From NCBI RefSeq assembly GCF_940670685.1, contig NZ_OW711693.1, positions 1,674,001 to 1,738,000 of the forward strand: a stretch of 64,000 bases of DNA, given 5' to 3'. Shown here piece after piece: positions 25,524 to 34,554 of the stretch. Within the stretch, counting starts at the first letter, position 1; the number at the start of each line of letters is the position of its first letter. Under the pieces are notes generated by a model that saw only the letters and a program-made list of their open reading frames with translations, did no database searches and was not told the DNA's origin. The position numbers were made by a program, and so were the translations under genes. Origin of the DNA: Anaeropeptidivorans aminofermentans. GTDB lineage: Bacteria; Bacillota; Clostridia; Lachnospirales; UBA5962.

Positions 25524-25809
25524 GAGGGCGCTCATTTAAAATGATTTACAGGCTTATTCTTGTATTATTTTTAAATTTGCTGAGTATAAAGTATACTTTG
25601 GGGAATAAGTTTATGATATACTGTAAATATAATTAATCCTGATTATTTATATCATTTGTATAAGTTGGTTATACTTATCCAAGCTCAAACCAGTCTTTTG
25701 TTTTAAACTTGAATAAGCTATCCTTAATCTTATAGTAAATCAACTTAGCTTTTTTAGCTGATTTACTGTATTAAGCATTATTTCCGGCTTATTTGATGGA
25801 GGGATATTA

Positions 25810-26706
25810 ATGAAAAGTGCTTTGCTTCTTATGAGAGAATCATTAGATACTGCCAGCGCTACGGAAAAAGTTATTATGGAACACTTGCTTAAAAATCCAG
25901 AGGATATTTTAAATTCCAGTATACATTCGCTTGCGGAGAAAACATTTTCATCGCCAGCTACGGTACTTCGCATGTGCAGAAAAATAGGATTTAAGGGCTA
26001 TAAGGAGTTCAGGCAATCGGTAATATACGAGCTTGCTTTGCGAAGAAAAAGCGAGGATGAGGAAAAAAAGGAAATCACAAGGCTTGACAGCCTTGAAGAA
26101 ATCGTCAATAAAATTACTTATAAAAACATTATATCCCTTGAAGACAGCAAAAACCTTATTGATATAGACGACGTAAGGCGCGCCGTAGATATGATATTTC
26201 AGTGTAAAACTGTATATTTATATGGAATCGGCTCTTCCCTTTGCGTGGCAAGGGATTTTTACCTTAAATTTCTAAGGCTTGGAAAGCCCTGTGTTTTAAA
26301 TGACGACTGGCATTCCCAGCTTCTTCAGGCGAGGAATACCTTCCCGGAAGATTTGGGTATAGCCATTTCCTATTCAGGCCAGACCGTTGAAGTCGTTGAA
26401 TGCATAAAACAAATGAAAAATAACGGCGCAAAGGTAATTTCAATTACAAGATACGGGGCTTCTCCTGTGACGGAACACAGCGATTTAAAACTATACGTTG
26501 CCGCAAATGAATCTACCTTCAGAAGCGGAGCCATGTCTTCAAGAATATCCCAGCTTAATCTTATTGATATTATTTATACGGATTTGGCAAACAGAGCCTA
26601 CGAACATTCCCTTACCCAATTTTCAAAGACCCATATACATAAGCCCAATATAATAAAAATGAAAAAAGAAACTACTTCAAAAGCTGACGAAAACGACTTA
26701 ACTTGA
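25810..26706 (+). CDS. murR: RpiR-family transcriptional regulator (MurR-like)
   Basis: A 298-residue protein with the RpiR layout: N-terminal helix-turn-helix (KTFSSPATVLRMCRKIGFKG) and a C-terminal SIS domain that binds phosphosugars (YLYGIGSSLCVARDFYLK, then LGIAISYSGQTVEVVECIK). By location it most likely senses MurNAc 6-phosphate and controls murQ-murP-mupG. GGAGGG precedes ATG 25810. Control of the neighbouring mannose-type PTS is an alternative, since its EIIA gene follows at once, though with its own promoter. Confidence 0.88.
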   Translation: MKSALLLMRESLDTASATEKVIMEHLLKNPEDILNSSIHSLAEKTFSSPATVLRMCRKIGFKGYKEFRQSVIYELALRRKSEDEEKKEITRLDSLEEIVNKITYKNIISLEDSKNLIDIDDVRRAVDMIFQCKTVYLYGIGSSLCVARDFYLKFLRLGKPCVLNDDWHSQLLQARNTFPEDLGIAISYSGQTVEVVECIKQMKNNGAKVISITRYGASPVTEHSDLKLYVAANESTFRSGAMSSRISQLNLIDIIYTDLANRAYEHSLTQFSKTHIHKPNIIKMKKETTSKADENDLT

Positions 26707-26730
26707 CAAAAGGATAATAAATGATATAAT
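26703..26730 (+). promoter_or_regulatory. Sigma-A promoter for the mannose-type EIIA gene
   Basis: TTGACA (26703-26708), a 16-base spacer and TATAAT (26725-26730) form a near-perfect consensus. The -35 overlaps the regulator stop codon, so EIIA is transcribed on its own. Confidence 0.8.
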
Positions 26731-26794
26731 CAATATCAGTCATACTTAGAGTGAATATGAATTATTATGATTGATTTAAAGTTAGGAGGCTGCT

Positions 26795-27208
26795 ATGAAG
26801 AGAAAAAACGTAATAATTACCCATGGAAATATGGCAGAAGGCATATTAAATTCCTGCTCACTATTTTTTGATATAACGGATTATAAGGCTTTTGGCCTTC
26901 AGCCCGGAGAAGACGTAGAGCTTTTTTACGATAAAGTTGAAAAAGAGCTGCTAGATGAAAACTATGAAAATATTTTGGTTCTGACGGATATTGTAGGAGG
27001 AACCCCATATAATACGGCGACAAAAGTATTCTTAAAAAATAGAGAAATTAAAAACATAGAGATTATTACCGGTGTAAATCTTCCCATGCTTTTAGAATTA
27101 GGCTTTAATGAAGAAGACGATATGGAAAAGTTAAAGGAAAAAGCTATAGATGCCGGTCAAGAAGGTATCATGGATTTAAAAAACAAATTAAAAAACCTAT
27201 ATAGTTGA
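26795..27208 (+). CDS. PTS mannose-type EIIA component
   Basis: A 137-residue soluble EIIA of the mannose (ManX, EIIA domain) family. The phosphorylated His is in IITHGNMAEGIL near residue 10, and VLTDIVGGTPYNTATKVFL is the second conserved block. GTTAGGAGG precedes ATG 26795. The matching EIIB, EIIC and EIID genes lie beyond the DeoR gene at 28364-30943, so in this genome the phosphate donor is split from the rest of the permease and driven by its own strong promoter. It could also serve other mannose-family permeases. Confidence 0.92.
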   Translation: MKRKNVIITHGNMAEGILNSCSLFFDITDYKAFGLQPGEDVELFYDKVEKELLDENYENILVLTDIVGGTPYNTATKVFLKNREIKNIEIITGVNLPMLLELGFNEEDDMEKLKEKAIDAGQEGIMDLKNKLKNLYS

Positions 27209-27221
27209 CAAACTTGAAAAC

Positions 27222-27305
27222 TTTTTTGTTAACTATAAGGAAGCATTCACTTGAAAAACTGCTTATGAGCTTATGCATGTATAATTTTTTAAGTTCGCAT
27301 AATAT
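27222..27305. repeat. Repeat family C, copy 2
   Basis: Matches the reverse complement of the interior of 22631-22762 (TTAACTATAAGGAAGC, TTCACTTGAAAAACTGCTTA and TATAATTTTTTAAGTT blocks). The bounding inverted repeats of copy 1 are not obvious here. Confidence 0.6.
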
Positions 27306-27344
27306 AAATCAATATTTTACATAATCAAACTTTTATCTTTATAT

Positions 27345-27374
27345 AAAAAACCGCGGAATATTCCGCGGTTTTTT
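27345..27374. terminator. Bidirectional terminator between EIIA and the DeoR gene
   Basis: AAAAAACCGCGGAAT pairs perfectly with ATTCCGCGGTTTTTT. It overlaps the last bases of the minus-strand regulator gene. Confidence 0.92.
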
Positions 27375-28134
27375 AATTTTCTTTAGGAATGTAGATATAC
27401 TGCTTATATTTTTCATAAAGTACATCGTCGAGTCCGTCATCACAAATTATTTTCGATATCCTTTCTATAGGGGCAAACCGGCAGAGAGAAACTTTTTCAA
27501 ATTTTGAATGGTCCGCCAGTAAAATGCTTTCCCCGGCTATTTTCATCATGCTTTCTTTAACCTTTGCAACATGGATTTTTGAAGCCGTAATGCCGTAATA
27601 GAGGCTTACGCCATTGGCGCCTAAAAAGGCTTTATTTACATGAAACTGATTGTATGCTTCCTCGGCAAAGGTACCGCTTGTGGCCATTGTGTTATTATTT
27701 AGATTTCCGCCGATGACAAAAACTTGGCAATTTTTATTTTTCGCCAGGTAATTTATTGACATGGTGTAATTTGTTATGACAAATAAAGATTTGCTTGATT
27801 CGCCGATTAATTTTGCAAGCTCTAAAGCGGTGGTTCCGGAATCGAGGACAATGCTGTCGTTTTCTTTAATGAGATTGAAAGCTTTTTCTGCAATCTGCCG
27901 CTTTTCAACGCTCATTACATCAGGAAGGAAATTACCGTCGTAAGTATAGTCTACAAAAATACTGCTGGCGCCGCCGTGAGTTCTTATAACTTTTCCGTTT
28001 GCGTCTAAATCTGCTAAATCTCTGCGGATAGTCGCTTCTGAAACATTCAAATAATTTTTTAAATCCTGCATAGATACGAATTTCATATCGTTTATTAAGC
28101 TCAGCATTTTTTTTCTTCTTTCATAAGCTTTCAA
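27373..28134 (-). CDS. DeoR-family transcriptional regulator
   Basis: A 253-residue regulator. The helix-turn-helix is VSEATIRRDLADLDANG with the following RTHGGA motif of the DeoR N-terminal domain; the C-terminal part is the phosphosugar-binding DeoRC fold (IVLDSGTTALELAKLI, FVIGGNLNN, FLGANGVS). The start is TTG 28134 with GGAGG eight bases upstream. It is divergent from the EIIB gene and so probably represses the mannose-type PTS and BtpA genes, relieved by a sugar phosphate. Confidence 0.9.
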   Translation of the reverse strand: MKAYERRKKMLSLINDMKFVSMQDLKNYLNVSEATIRRDLADLDANGKVIRTHGGASSIFVDYTYDGNFLPDVMSVEKRQIAEKAFNLIKENDSIVLDSGTTALELAKLIGESSKSLFVITNYTMSINYLAKNKNCQVFVIGGNLNNNTMATSGTFAEEAYNQFHVNKAFLGANGVSLYYGITASKIHVAKVKESMMKIAGESILLADHSKFEKVSLCRFAPIERISKIICDDGLDDVLYEKYKQYIYIPKEN

Positions 28135-28269
28135 TTTGTATTCCTCCGTATTGAACAGGTTGATTGATAGAATTATTATAATTGCGGTTTAAAAAATTGT
28201 CAACTTTAAACGCTCAAATACTGGCAAAAATGAATATATATTTCATCAAAATTATAGTATAAATTCTAA

Positions 28270-28298
28270 TTGACAAACAAAATGAAGCTTGATATACT
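28270..28298 (+). promoter_or_regulatory. Sigma-A promoter for the mannose-type PTS operon
   Basis: TTGACA (28270-28275), a 17-base spacer and TATACT (28293-28298) lie 65 bases before ATG 28364 and in front of the divergent DeoR gene. Confidence 0.8.
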
Positions 28299-28363
28299 CA
28301 AAACATGAAAAAACAATCAAAATAAGACTGAAATGTGATTGATTATGACGGGGAGGGTTAATT

Positions 28364-28834
28364 ATGAAAATTGCATTAGTGAGGCTTGATGAGCGTCTGA
28401 TCCATGGGCAGGTCATGACGGCATGGGTTTCATACTGCGGCGCAAAGGAAATTATTGTAATCGACGATGAGGTATATGCTGATGAATTTACGAGGGAAAT
28501 CCTTATGCTCTCCGTATTGGGAGGCATTAAAATCGATATTTTAAGCGTTGAAAAGTTTAAAGAGAAATTTGAAAGCTCTAAAGATGATACGCCTGTATTG
28601 ATTTTATATAAGACGCCGAAATACGTCCTTAACACCATAAAGGCAGGCATCAAGCTTGATGAGCTTATGGTAGGCAATATGGGCTCCGGAAAGGATAGGG
28701 AACGGGTATCTAATACCGTCTATATGTCGCCTGCAGAAAAGAAGATATTTGAAGAAATATCTGATACGGGGTGCAATGTTTATTTAAGAATGATGCCGAA
28801 AGAACCGGCTGTACCCTTTAAGGAAATTCAGTAA
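28364..28834 (+). CDS. PTS mannose-type EIIB component
   Basis: A 156-residue soluble EIIB. The phosphorylated His lies in VRLDERLIHGQVMTAWV at about residue 15, with VIDDEVYADEFTREIL and GNMGSGKDRERV as further family blocks. GGGGAGGG precedes ATG 28364. A 503-base gap, mostly a MITE-like element, separates it from EIIC, although all four genes downstream run in the same direction and likely form one operon. Confidence 0.93.
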   Translation: MKIALVRLDERLIHGQVMTAWVSYCGAKEIIVIDDEVYADEFTREILMLSVLGGIKIDILSVEKFKEKFESSKDDTPVLILYKTPKYVLNTIKAGIKLDELMVGNMGSGKDRERVSNTVYMSPAEKKIFEEISDTGCNVYLRMMPKEPAVPFKEIQ

Positions 28835-28867
28835 CAGCCGAAATGATTTAGAAATGAAAACTATGCT

Positions 28868-29253
28868 AAGCATGTTTTGAAACATTAAATCTTAGTTTAT
28901 TTGCCTGAAAGAAATTTCTTAATCAAAAATACTCAAAATGCACTTGGGCTCGCCTTATGAAATCCCAAGGGCTTTATAATAGAATTTATTTTAATCCCAA
29001 TTGCGTAAGGCTAAAAAGACAAAATATTCTTTGATATTTTAACGCTGTCCGTTTCAAGGCAATAGTGGTTTTTTATAAAAGCGGTTTTCTTTTCCAAGGG
29101 AAAGAAAAAGCTTAAAGAGTATTTCTGTGTTTTCTCAGGATTTTTGCTTCGTAAAACCTGAGTATAATGCCTTTGACATTATACTATACGGCTATCTGGA
29201 TTTCAATTTTTGAGGCGAAATCTCCACTGATATTCCGATTTCAAAACATGCCC
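28868..29253. repeat. MITE-like element family D, copy 1, inside the PTS operon
   Basis: CATGTTTTGAAA (28871-28882) is exactly complementary to 29239-29250, and the outer bases extend to GGGCATGTTTTGAAA on the right. The left 55 bases match the left end of the element at 41089 (TTGAAA..AAATC, TAGT.TAT.TTGCC.GAAAG). The interior holds several hairpins, e.g. TATAATG with CATTATA near 29160-29187. No reading frame. It explains the unusually long EIIB-EIIC gap. Confidence 0.7.
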
Positions 29254-29337
29254 TAATTGCAGGAACAATTATGTTCTGCAATTTAGTATTAATTTTCATT
29301 TCTTCTTCGGCTTAAACTATTAAGAGGAGGTCAGAGT

Positions 29338-30108
29338 ATGAATTTATTTTTACAATCTTTAATTGTGGGCTTGATTACCTGGTATGTAGCTACTGCTATG
29401 CCCATGTTCCTAAGATGGTCCTTTTATTTTGGTGCGCCCCTTGTGGGAGGCTTAGTGAACGGATTGCTTTTCGGCAATTTGGCCCTGGGGCTTCAAACAG
29501 GCGCTGTAATTCAAATGGCTTATCTTGGAACAATTGCTGTTGGAGGTTCTCTTCCATCGGACCTTGCCATAGCAGGATATCTGGGTACGGCTCTTGCGGT
29601 TTCTGCAAACCTAGAGCCGGAGGCTGCCCTAACTGTAGCTATTGCCCTTGGTGCATTAGGGCTTCTTTGCTTTAACGTTAAAATGACAATGAATGCTATT
29701 TGGGTGCAAAGGGCCGACAAATATGCCGTTGCCGGTGATATAAAAGGTATTCGTAATATGAATCTCTTTGCCTCTCAGATATTTCCCTTTATTACATATG
29801 CAATACCCTCGTTTCTTGCGGTCTATTTCGGTTCTCAGTTATTAGAAAGCATTATGTCGGTTATACCTCCCGTTATAATTTCAGGTCTTAAAATTACCGG
29901 AGGGCTTATCCCTGCCCTTGGAATTTCAATGCTTCTTTCCTATGTTTGGAAGATAAAATACGTTCCTTATTTTGTAATTGGTTTTATACTTGTATCTTAT
30001 TTAAAGCTTGATATTACTTTTATTGCAATTCTTGGTATATGCGTTGCCGCTATATATGTTTTGGGAAATAAGGATAAAGACGGAAAGGAAGGTGCTATAA
30101 ATGGATAA
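29338..30108 (+). CDS. PTS mannose-type EIIC component
   Basis: A 256-residue membrane protein of the EIIC mannose/sorbose family, forming the sugar channel with EIID. Conserved segments are LVGGLVNGLLFGNLALGLQT and the small-residue loop GTIAVGGSLPSDLAIAGYLG. GAGGAGGTC precedes ATG 29338. The stop overlaps the EIID start by eight bases. The sugar specificity cannot be read from sequence. Confidence 0.93.
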   Translation: MNLFLQSLIVGLITWYVATAMPMFLRWSFYFGAPLVGGLVNGLLFGNLALGLQTGAVIQMAYLGTIAVGGSLPSDLAIAGYLGTALAVSANLEPEAALTVAIALGALGLLCFNVKMTMNAIWVQRADKYAVAGDIKGIRNMNLFASQIFPFITYAIPSFLAVYFGSQLLESIMSVIPPVIISGLKITGGLIPALGISMLLSYVWKIKYVPYFVIGFILVSYLKLDITFIAILGICVAAIYVLGNKDKDGKEGAING

Positions 30109-30943
30109 TTCTAATGCAGCTGTTGCAAAGGCTTCAAATAAGCTTGAAAAAAGAGACCTTATAAAAGTATGGCTTACATGGATATGCTATGGCCAGATTT
30201 GCTACAATTATGAACGCCTTATGGGCCTTGGTTTTTGTCATGCCATTTCCCATGCCATTAAAAAGCTCTATACAGATAAAGATGATATTGCTGCCGCTCT
30301 CACAAGGCATATGGCTTTTTATAATACCGAAAACACATGGGGTGCAATCATTATAGGGATTGTAACGGCAGTAGAAGAAGAAAAGGCGGCATCGGGCAAT
30401 GTGGATGATTCTTTTATAAATAACCTTAAGGTTTCGCTCATGGGGCCTATTGCCGGAATAGGGGACTCCATTACCCAAGGTATTGTTAAAGTTATCCTTC
30501 TTGGCATCGGTGTAGGCCTTGCCCAGGAAGCCAATGCCTTCGGCCCTGTATTTTATGTTTTAGCATTTACTGCATATGCTCTTATTGTAAGCGGTTTCCT
30601 TTTCTTCTCAGGATATAATACAGGAAAGACATTTGTAATAAAACTGCTTTCATCTAATTTAATGAAAAGCGTAACAGATGCTATGAAAATAGTTACTATG
30701 ATGGTTGTGGGAGCCCTTGCGGCAACTTCCATTAAGGCTACGACTGCATTAAGCGTAACCATAGATGAAAGCCCAATTATTATACAGGACATATTAAATA
30801 AAATATTCCCTAATATGCTTCCTTTAGCTGTCTTAGGGCTTGTATTTTATCTTTACTTTAAAAAGAAAAAATCTACAGTATATATTTTAATTACGCTTTT
30901 TATAATCGGCTTTGTATGTGCATTCTTTAAAATATTGGCGTAA
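30101..30943 (+). CDS. PTS mannose-type EIID component
   Basis: A 280-residue EIID protein: NYERLMGLGFCHAISHAIKK near the start, RHMAFYNTENTWGAIIIGIV, and SLMGPIAGIGDSITQGIVKV are the signature blocks. C-terminal membrane helices follow. It overlaps EIIC by eight bases with GGAAGG as its ribosome site. EIIC and EIID are required together for transport. Confidence 0.94.
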   Translation: MDNSNAAVAKASNKLEKRDLIKVWLTWICYGQICYNYERLMGLGFCHAISHAIKKLYTDKDDIAAALTRHMAFYNTENTWGAIIIGIVTAVEEEKAASGNVDDSFINNLKVSLMGPIAGIGDSITQGIVKVILLGIGVGLAQEANAFGPVFYVLAFTAYALIVSGFLFFSGYNTGKTFVIKLLSSNLMKSVTDAMKIVTMMVVGALAATSIKATTALSVTIDESPIIIQDILNKIFPNMLPLAVLGLVFYLYFKKKKSTVYILITLFIIGFVCAFFKILA

Positions 30944-30960
30944 TATATCAGGAGGAAATT

Positions 30961-31764
30961 ATGACAAAGATTCAGGAACATCAGGAATTATTTAAAACGA
31001 AAGCGCCCTTAATCGGTTGTGTGCATTTCATGCCTTTACCGGGAACTCCTCACTATGACCCTACAGTATCCATGGCAGAACATGTTAAAAGAGCAAAAAG
31101 AGAAGCCAAAGCTTTGGAAGAGGCAGGATTTGACGCTATTATATTTGCCAATGAAGGAGACAGGCCTTACCTTTTTGAAGTAGGCCCGGAAATTATAGCT
31201 TCTTATACGAGAATTGCAACAGAAGTAATTCAAGATGTAAATATTCCCTATGGCTGCGGTGTGTTAATGGATGCTAAAGCTGCCATAAGCATAGCAAATG
31301 CAATAGGGGCCAAGTTCATAAGAGGATATATTTCAGGTACTTATTCAGATACATATGGCTTTCATCAAATAAGACCGGCAGATATTTATAGGTTTAAGAA
31401 AAATATAGGGGCGGACGATGTTCGTTTATACAGCTATTTTTCAGCCCACGGCGGGGTAATCCTTGACGATAGAGGCATTGAAAGAGTAGTTGAAGATGCT
31501 TTAGGCGTTTTAGAGCCGGCAGGTATTCTTGTTACCGATAAGGCAGGCACTACCCCGGATTTTGAACAGGTAATAACCCTTAAGAAAAATCATCCTAATA
31601 CGCCCGTATTGATTACAAGTGGAATTAATAACAGCAATGTAAAACAGGCGCTTGAAATAGGAGATGGCTGCGTTGTAGGAACAAATTTAAAATATGACGG
31701 CATTATCTGGAACGAAATAGATCCGGAAAGAGCCAAAAAGTTTGTTGAAACAGCAAGAGGATAG
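30961..31764 (+). CDS. BtpA/SgcQ-family protein
   Basis: A 267-residue TIM-barrel-like protein with the BtpA family opening LIGCVHFMPLPGTPHYDP, followed by FANEGDRPYLFEVGPE, GVLMDAKAAISIANAIGAKF and the C-terminal ITSGINNSNVKQALEIGDG, which resembles a phosphate-binding region. It starts 17 bases after EIID behind AGGAGG. SgcQ in the E. coli sgc cluster also sits with PTS genes, so a role in metabolising the imported sugar phosphate is likely, possibly as an aldolase- or isomerase-type enzyme. The reaction is not known to me. Confidence 0.88.
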   Translation: MTKIQEHQELFKTKAPLIGCVHFMPLPGTPHYDPTVSMAEHVKRAKREAKALEEAGFDAIIFANEGDRPYLFEVGPEIIASYTRIATEVIQDVNIPYGCGVLMDAKAAISIANAIGAKFIRGYISGTYSDTYGFHQIRPADIYRFKKNIGADDVRLYSYFSAHGGVILDDRGIERVVEDALGVLEPAGILVTDKAGTTPDFEQVITLKKNHPNTPVLITSGINNSNVKQALEIGDGCVVGTNLKYDGIIWNEIDPERAKKFVETARG

Positions 31765-31841
31765 TAATTATGCTAAGTGAACTTGAAAAAAATGCAAGTG
31801 TAAGTTTGTAAGTCTTTTTAAGTTTGGTAACGATAATACTA

Positions 31842-31880
31842 AAAATAAGAGCTGCCTGATTTACAGGCAGCTCTTATTTT
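31842..31880. terminator. Bidirectional terminator between convergent genes
   Basis: A 17-bp perfect stem pairs 31842-31858 with 31864-31880 and separates the BtpA gene from the convergent symporter gene. Confidence 0.9.
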
Positions 31881-31898
31881 AATATGAATTAATTTATG

Positions 31899-33251
31899 CT
31901 ATTTTTTATTTTGCTCATATTCCTTTGTAAGCTTTACTACGACACCGCTTAAGGCGAGAAGAGCAATAACGTTTGGTATAACCATGAATCCGTTAAAAAG
32001 GTCTGCCAATGCCCAAACAAAGTCAACCTTGAGCGTACAGCCTATTGCTACGAATACAGCTACTAAAATGGAATATACAGGAATTGCTTTTTTACCGAAA
32101 AGATATTTAACATTAGCCTGCCCGAAGAAATACCAGCCTACGATTGTTGCAAAAGCAAAGAAAAGAACGGATATTGCAACGAGAACATATCCCATATTTC
32201 CGAGAACACTTGCAAAAGCAGACTGCGTAAGCTCGATACCTGTTAATTTTCCATCGAGAGAACCTGTAGTAAGTATAACGAGAACTGTCATAGGAAGAAG
32301 AATAATCGTATCTATGAATACGCCCATCATTGCTACAAGACCCTGGTCACAAGGGTGCTTAACCTTGGCGAGGGCATGTGCATGAGGAGTTGAACCCATA
32401 CCGGCTTCATGGGTAAACAAACCTCTCGCAACGCCGTATCTTATGGCCTGCTGAATGGTTACGCCGAGAACACCGCCGAGAACGGCATCAGGATTAAAAG
32501 CACCTACGAATATTTGTACAAAAGAAGGTATAATCATGTCTGCTCTGGCAAAAATAACGATAAAAGAAGATATTGTAAAGAAAACGGCCATTAAAGGAAC
32601 GATTTTTTCTGTAACTGATACGATACGCTGAACTCCGCCTAAAAATACAATAAGGGCTAAAATAGCGAGGGCTATTCCTGTTATATAAGAAGGAATTCCA
32701 AAAGCAGCCTGCATTGCTCCGCCTATGGAGTTGGCCTGAACCATATTTCCCATGAAACCGAGAGCAAATATAATAAGCACGGAAAATATTGCCGCGATAG
32801 TTTTTCCTGTAGTGCCTTTAAAGGCAGCCTGTATGTAGTAAACCGGTCCGCCCACAACTTCGCCGTTTACAACAGTTTTATACTTTTGGGCCAAGGTTGC
32901 TTCAGCGTAAATGATTGCCATACCAAGGATTGCGCTTACCCACATCCAGAAAACGGAGCCTGGGCCGCCAAGTACCATAGCGGTAGCAACACCCGCAAGG
33001 TTTCCTGTACCTATTTGCGCCGCAATTGAAGTAGCAAGGGATTGAAAAGAAGTCATACCCTCAGCTCCGGCCTTATCTCCCTTAAGGCTTATGGAACCAA
33101 ATGTAGCTTTAAAGCTTTGACCAAACTTCCTGAATTGTACAAAGTTCAGCCGAATTGTGAAAAACAGTCCGGTACCGCAAAGAAGTGCGATTAAAAGCAC
33201 GTCCCAAATGAGACCATTCAGCTTATCAACAATACTGTAGAGCATTTCCAT
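31899..33251 (-). CDS. AGCS-family Na+:amino acid symporter
   Basis: About 450 residues, a polytopic AGCS (alanine or glycine:cation symporter) protein. Motifs include FTIRLNFVQFRKFGQSFKA, IGTGNLAGVATAMVLGGPG, GGPVYYIQ and the signature GMGSTPHAHALA. ATG 33251 is chosen because GGAGATG is nine bases upstream. The neighbouring genes encode a GlnK/GlnL-type two-component system; in Bacillus subtilis that pair controls the AGCS glutamine transporter GlnT, so glutamine is the likely substrate here. That is by analogy. The 438-base region upstream holds its promoter and a family B repeat. Confidence 0.92.
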   Translation of the reverse strand: MEMLYSIVDKLNGLIWDVLLIALLCGTGLFFTIRLNFVQFRKFGQSFKATFGSISLKGDKAGAEGMTSFQSLATSIAAQIGTGNLAGVATAMVLGGPGSVFWMWVSAILGMAIIYAEATLAQKYKTVVNGEVVGGPVYYIQAAFKGTTGKTIAAIFSVLIIFALGFMGNMVQANSIGGAMQAAFGIPSYITGIALAILALIVFLGGVQRIVSVTEKIVPLMAVFFTISSFIVIFARADMIIPSFVQIFVGAFNPDAVLGGVLGVTIQQAIRYGVARGLFTHEAGMGSTPHAHALAKVKHPCDQGLVAMMGVFIDTIILLPMTVLVILTTGSLDGKLTGIELTQSAFASVLGNMGYVLVAISVLFFAFATIVGWYFFGQANVKYLFGKKAIPVYSILVAVFVAIGCTLKVDFVWALADLFNGFMVIPNVIALLALSGVVVKLTKEYEQNKK

Positions 33252-33528
33252 ATAAACACATCTCCTCACATAAAAAAATATATAATAGTTTCAAAAAACT
33301 ACTATATACTTATTTTATAATAAGGGTTTCCAAAAACTACGAAAAATATCAAAAAGTTATAAAGGCGAATCGTTAAAAAAGTAACTTTAACAAAATATAC
33401 AAAAATTGAACAGTGTTTTTAAACAATATTACCGGTAAATATAGCTAAAACATATTATTGTAAATAATAGTGAAGAAACTTCAAAAAGACCAGGTTTATT
33501 CACTGTAGACTAAGGAAAATTTATCATT

Positions 33529-33661
33529 GTAGTAGATTTCTTATAAAGAAGCAACTAAAATCTATTCCTTAAAGAATCAAAATGCGGATTTCCTTCGGAA
33601 ACTGTACATTTTATCTACATAAATATACGGTTTTGTTACTATTAATTTTGAATTTACTATA
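33529..33661. repeat. Dispersed repeat family B, copy 1
   Basis: Ends are GTAGTAGATTTCTTATAAAG on the left and AATTTACTATA on the right, near-perfect inverted repeats. The interior has TTCCTTCGGAAA and ATATACGGTTTTGTTACT blocks shared with the other copies. The rest of the gap 33252-33528 shows no gene. Confidence 0.8.
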
Positions 33662-33689
33662 AATTTAAAATAAAAGACGGTTTTCAAGT

Positions 33690-34553
33690 TTAATAAGTAT
33701 AGATGATATCGGAAAGGGCATAAATAAAATTTCGCAAAGAGACTTTTCCCCTTTGGCTCGATTTTCCCCTAAGATAATCCATTTCCTTCTTAATTTGTTC
33801 AAATTGAAAAAGAACATTAGCATATTCGCTGAATACGTCATTATTATAGTCTTCAAGACCCATATGGACGATATTTGTCATAGCCTGGGAAACGGCTCTA
33901 CGCATACGCTGCTCCATAGATTTAGGACTTTGGCTGTATAAAGAACATAAGTCGGTGATGCTTGGCTTTGTTTTATCCAATCCATTTTGTACAATATGGC
34001 AGACGATTGTGCATATATCCTTAGAAGCAGGGTCGCCTCCGATTCCAAGTCTATGAAGAATCGAGGTTATTTTTGTTTCCATAGGTTTTAAGACGGAAAT
34101 GCCGTTAAGGGTATCGGCAGATGGGTTATTTTTTTCCGTTTCGCTTTGAAAAATAGAGTATATTTTCTTATAGGTTCTATCCATATTTATAAAGCTTTTA
34201 ACCCTATTTATCACATTTACGACTTCGATGCTGTTGACGGGCTTTTGAATAAAAAATTCGATTCCGGCGTCATAAGCTTTTTCAATCATATCTTTTGAGG
34301 ATACCTGACTTAACATGATATAACTTACATTGTTTAACTTTTTAGAAGATTTTTTTATAAAGCTTATTCCATCAAGCTCCGGCATAAGAAGATCTACGAT
34401 TATAATATCAGGTCTTGTATGGGATAACTCGTCAAGGGCATCGTTGGGATCGGCAAACATTCCGCAAACATTTCCCAAGTCATTCTTTTCTATTATTATT
34501 TTTAATATGCTTAAGACAGCTCTGTCATCATCTATAAGAAAAAAGTTGCTCAT
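33690..34553 (-). CDS. glnL: Response regulator with YcbB DNA-binding domain (GlnL-like)
   Basis: A 287-residue response regulator. The receiver domain has the acidic pair in FLIDDDRAVLS, the phosphorylated Asp in IIIVDLLMPELDG, Ser/Thr in MLSQVSS and Lys in FFIQKPVNS. The C-terminal part, with MRRAVSQAMTNIVHMGLEDY, matches the YcbB/GlnL domain, whose helices bind DNA. ATG 34553 is used because GGAGGG precedes it; the longer upstream frame overlaps the kinase gene. One base separates it from the kinase stop. It probably regulates the adjacent AGCS symporter. Confidence 0.87.
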   Translation of the reverse strand: MSNFFLIDDDRAVLSILKIIIEKNDLGNVCGMFADPNDALDELSHTRPDIIIVDLLMPELDGISFIKKSSKKLNNVSYIMLSQVSSKDMIEKAYDAGIEFFIQKPVNSIEVVNVINRVKSFINMDRTYKKIYSIFQSETEKNNPSADTLNGISVLKPMETKITSILHRLGIGGDPASKDICTIVCHIVQNGLDKTKPSITDLCSLYSQSPKSMEQRMRRAVSQAMTNIVHMGLEDYNNDVFSEYANVLFQFEQIKKEMDYLRGKSSQRGKVSLRNFIYALSDIIYTY

Positions 34554-34554
34554 A

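Noticed and set aside
31770-31815. Fourth family C repeat after the BtpA gene
   Set aside because: Some shared words (GTGAACTTGAAAAA, TTTTTAAGTTTGG) but too short and gapped to call.
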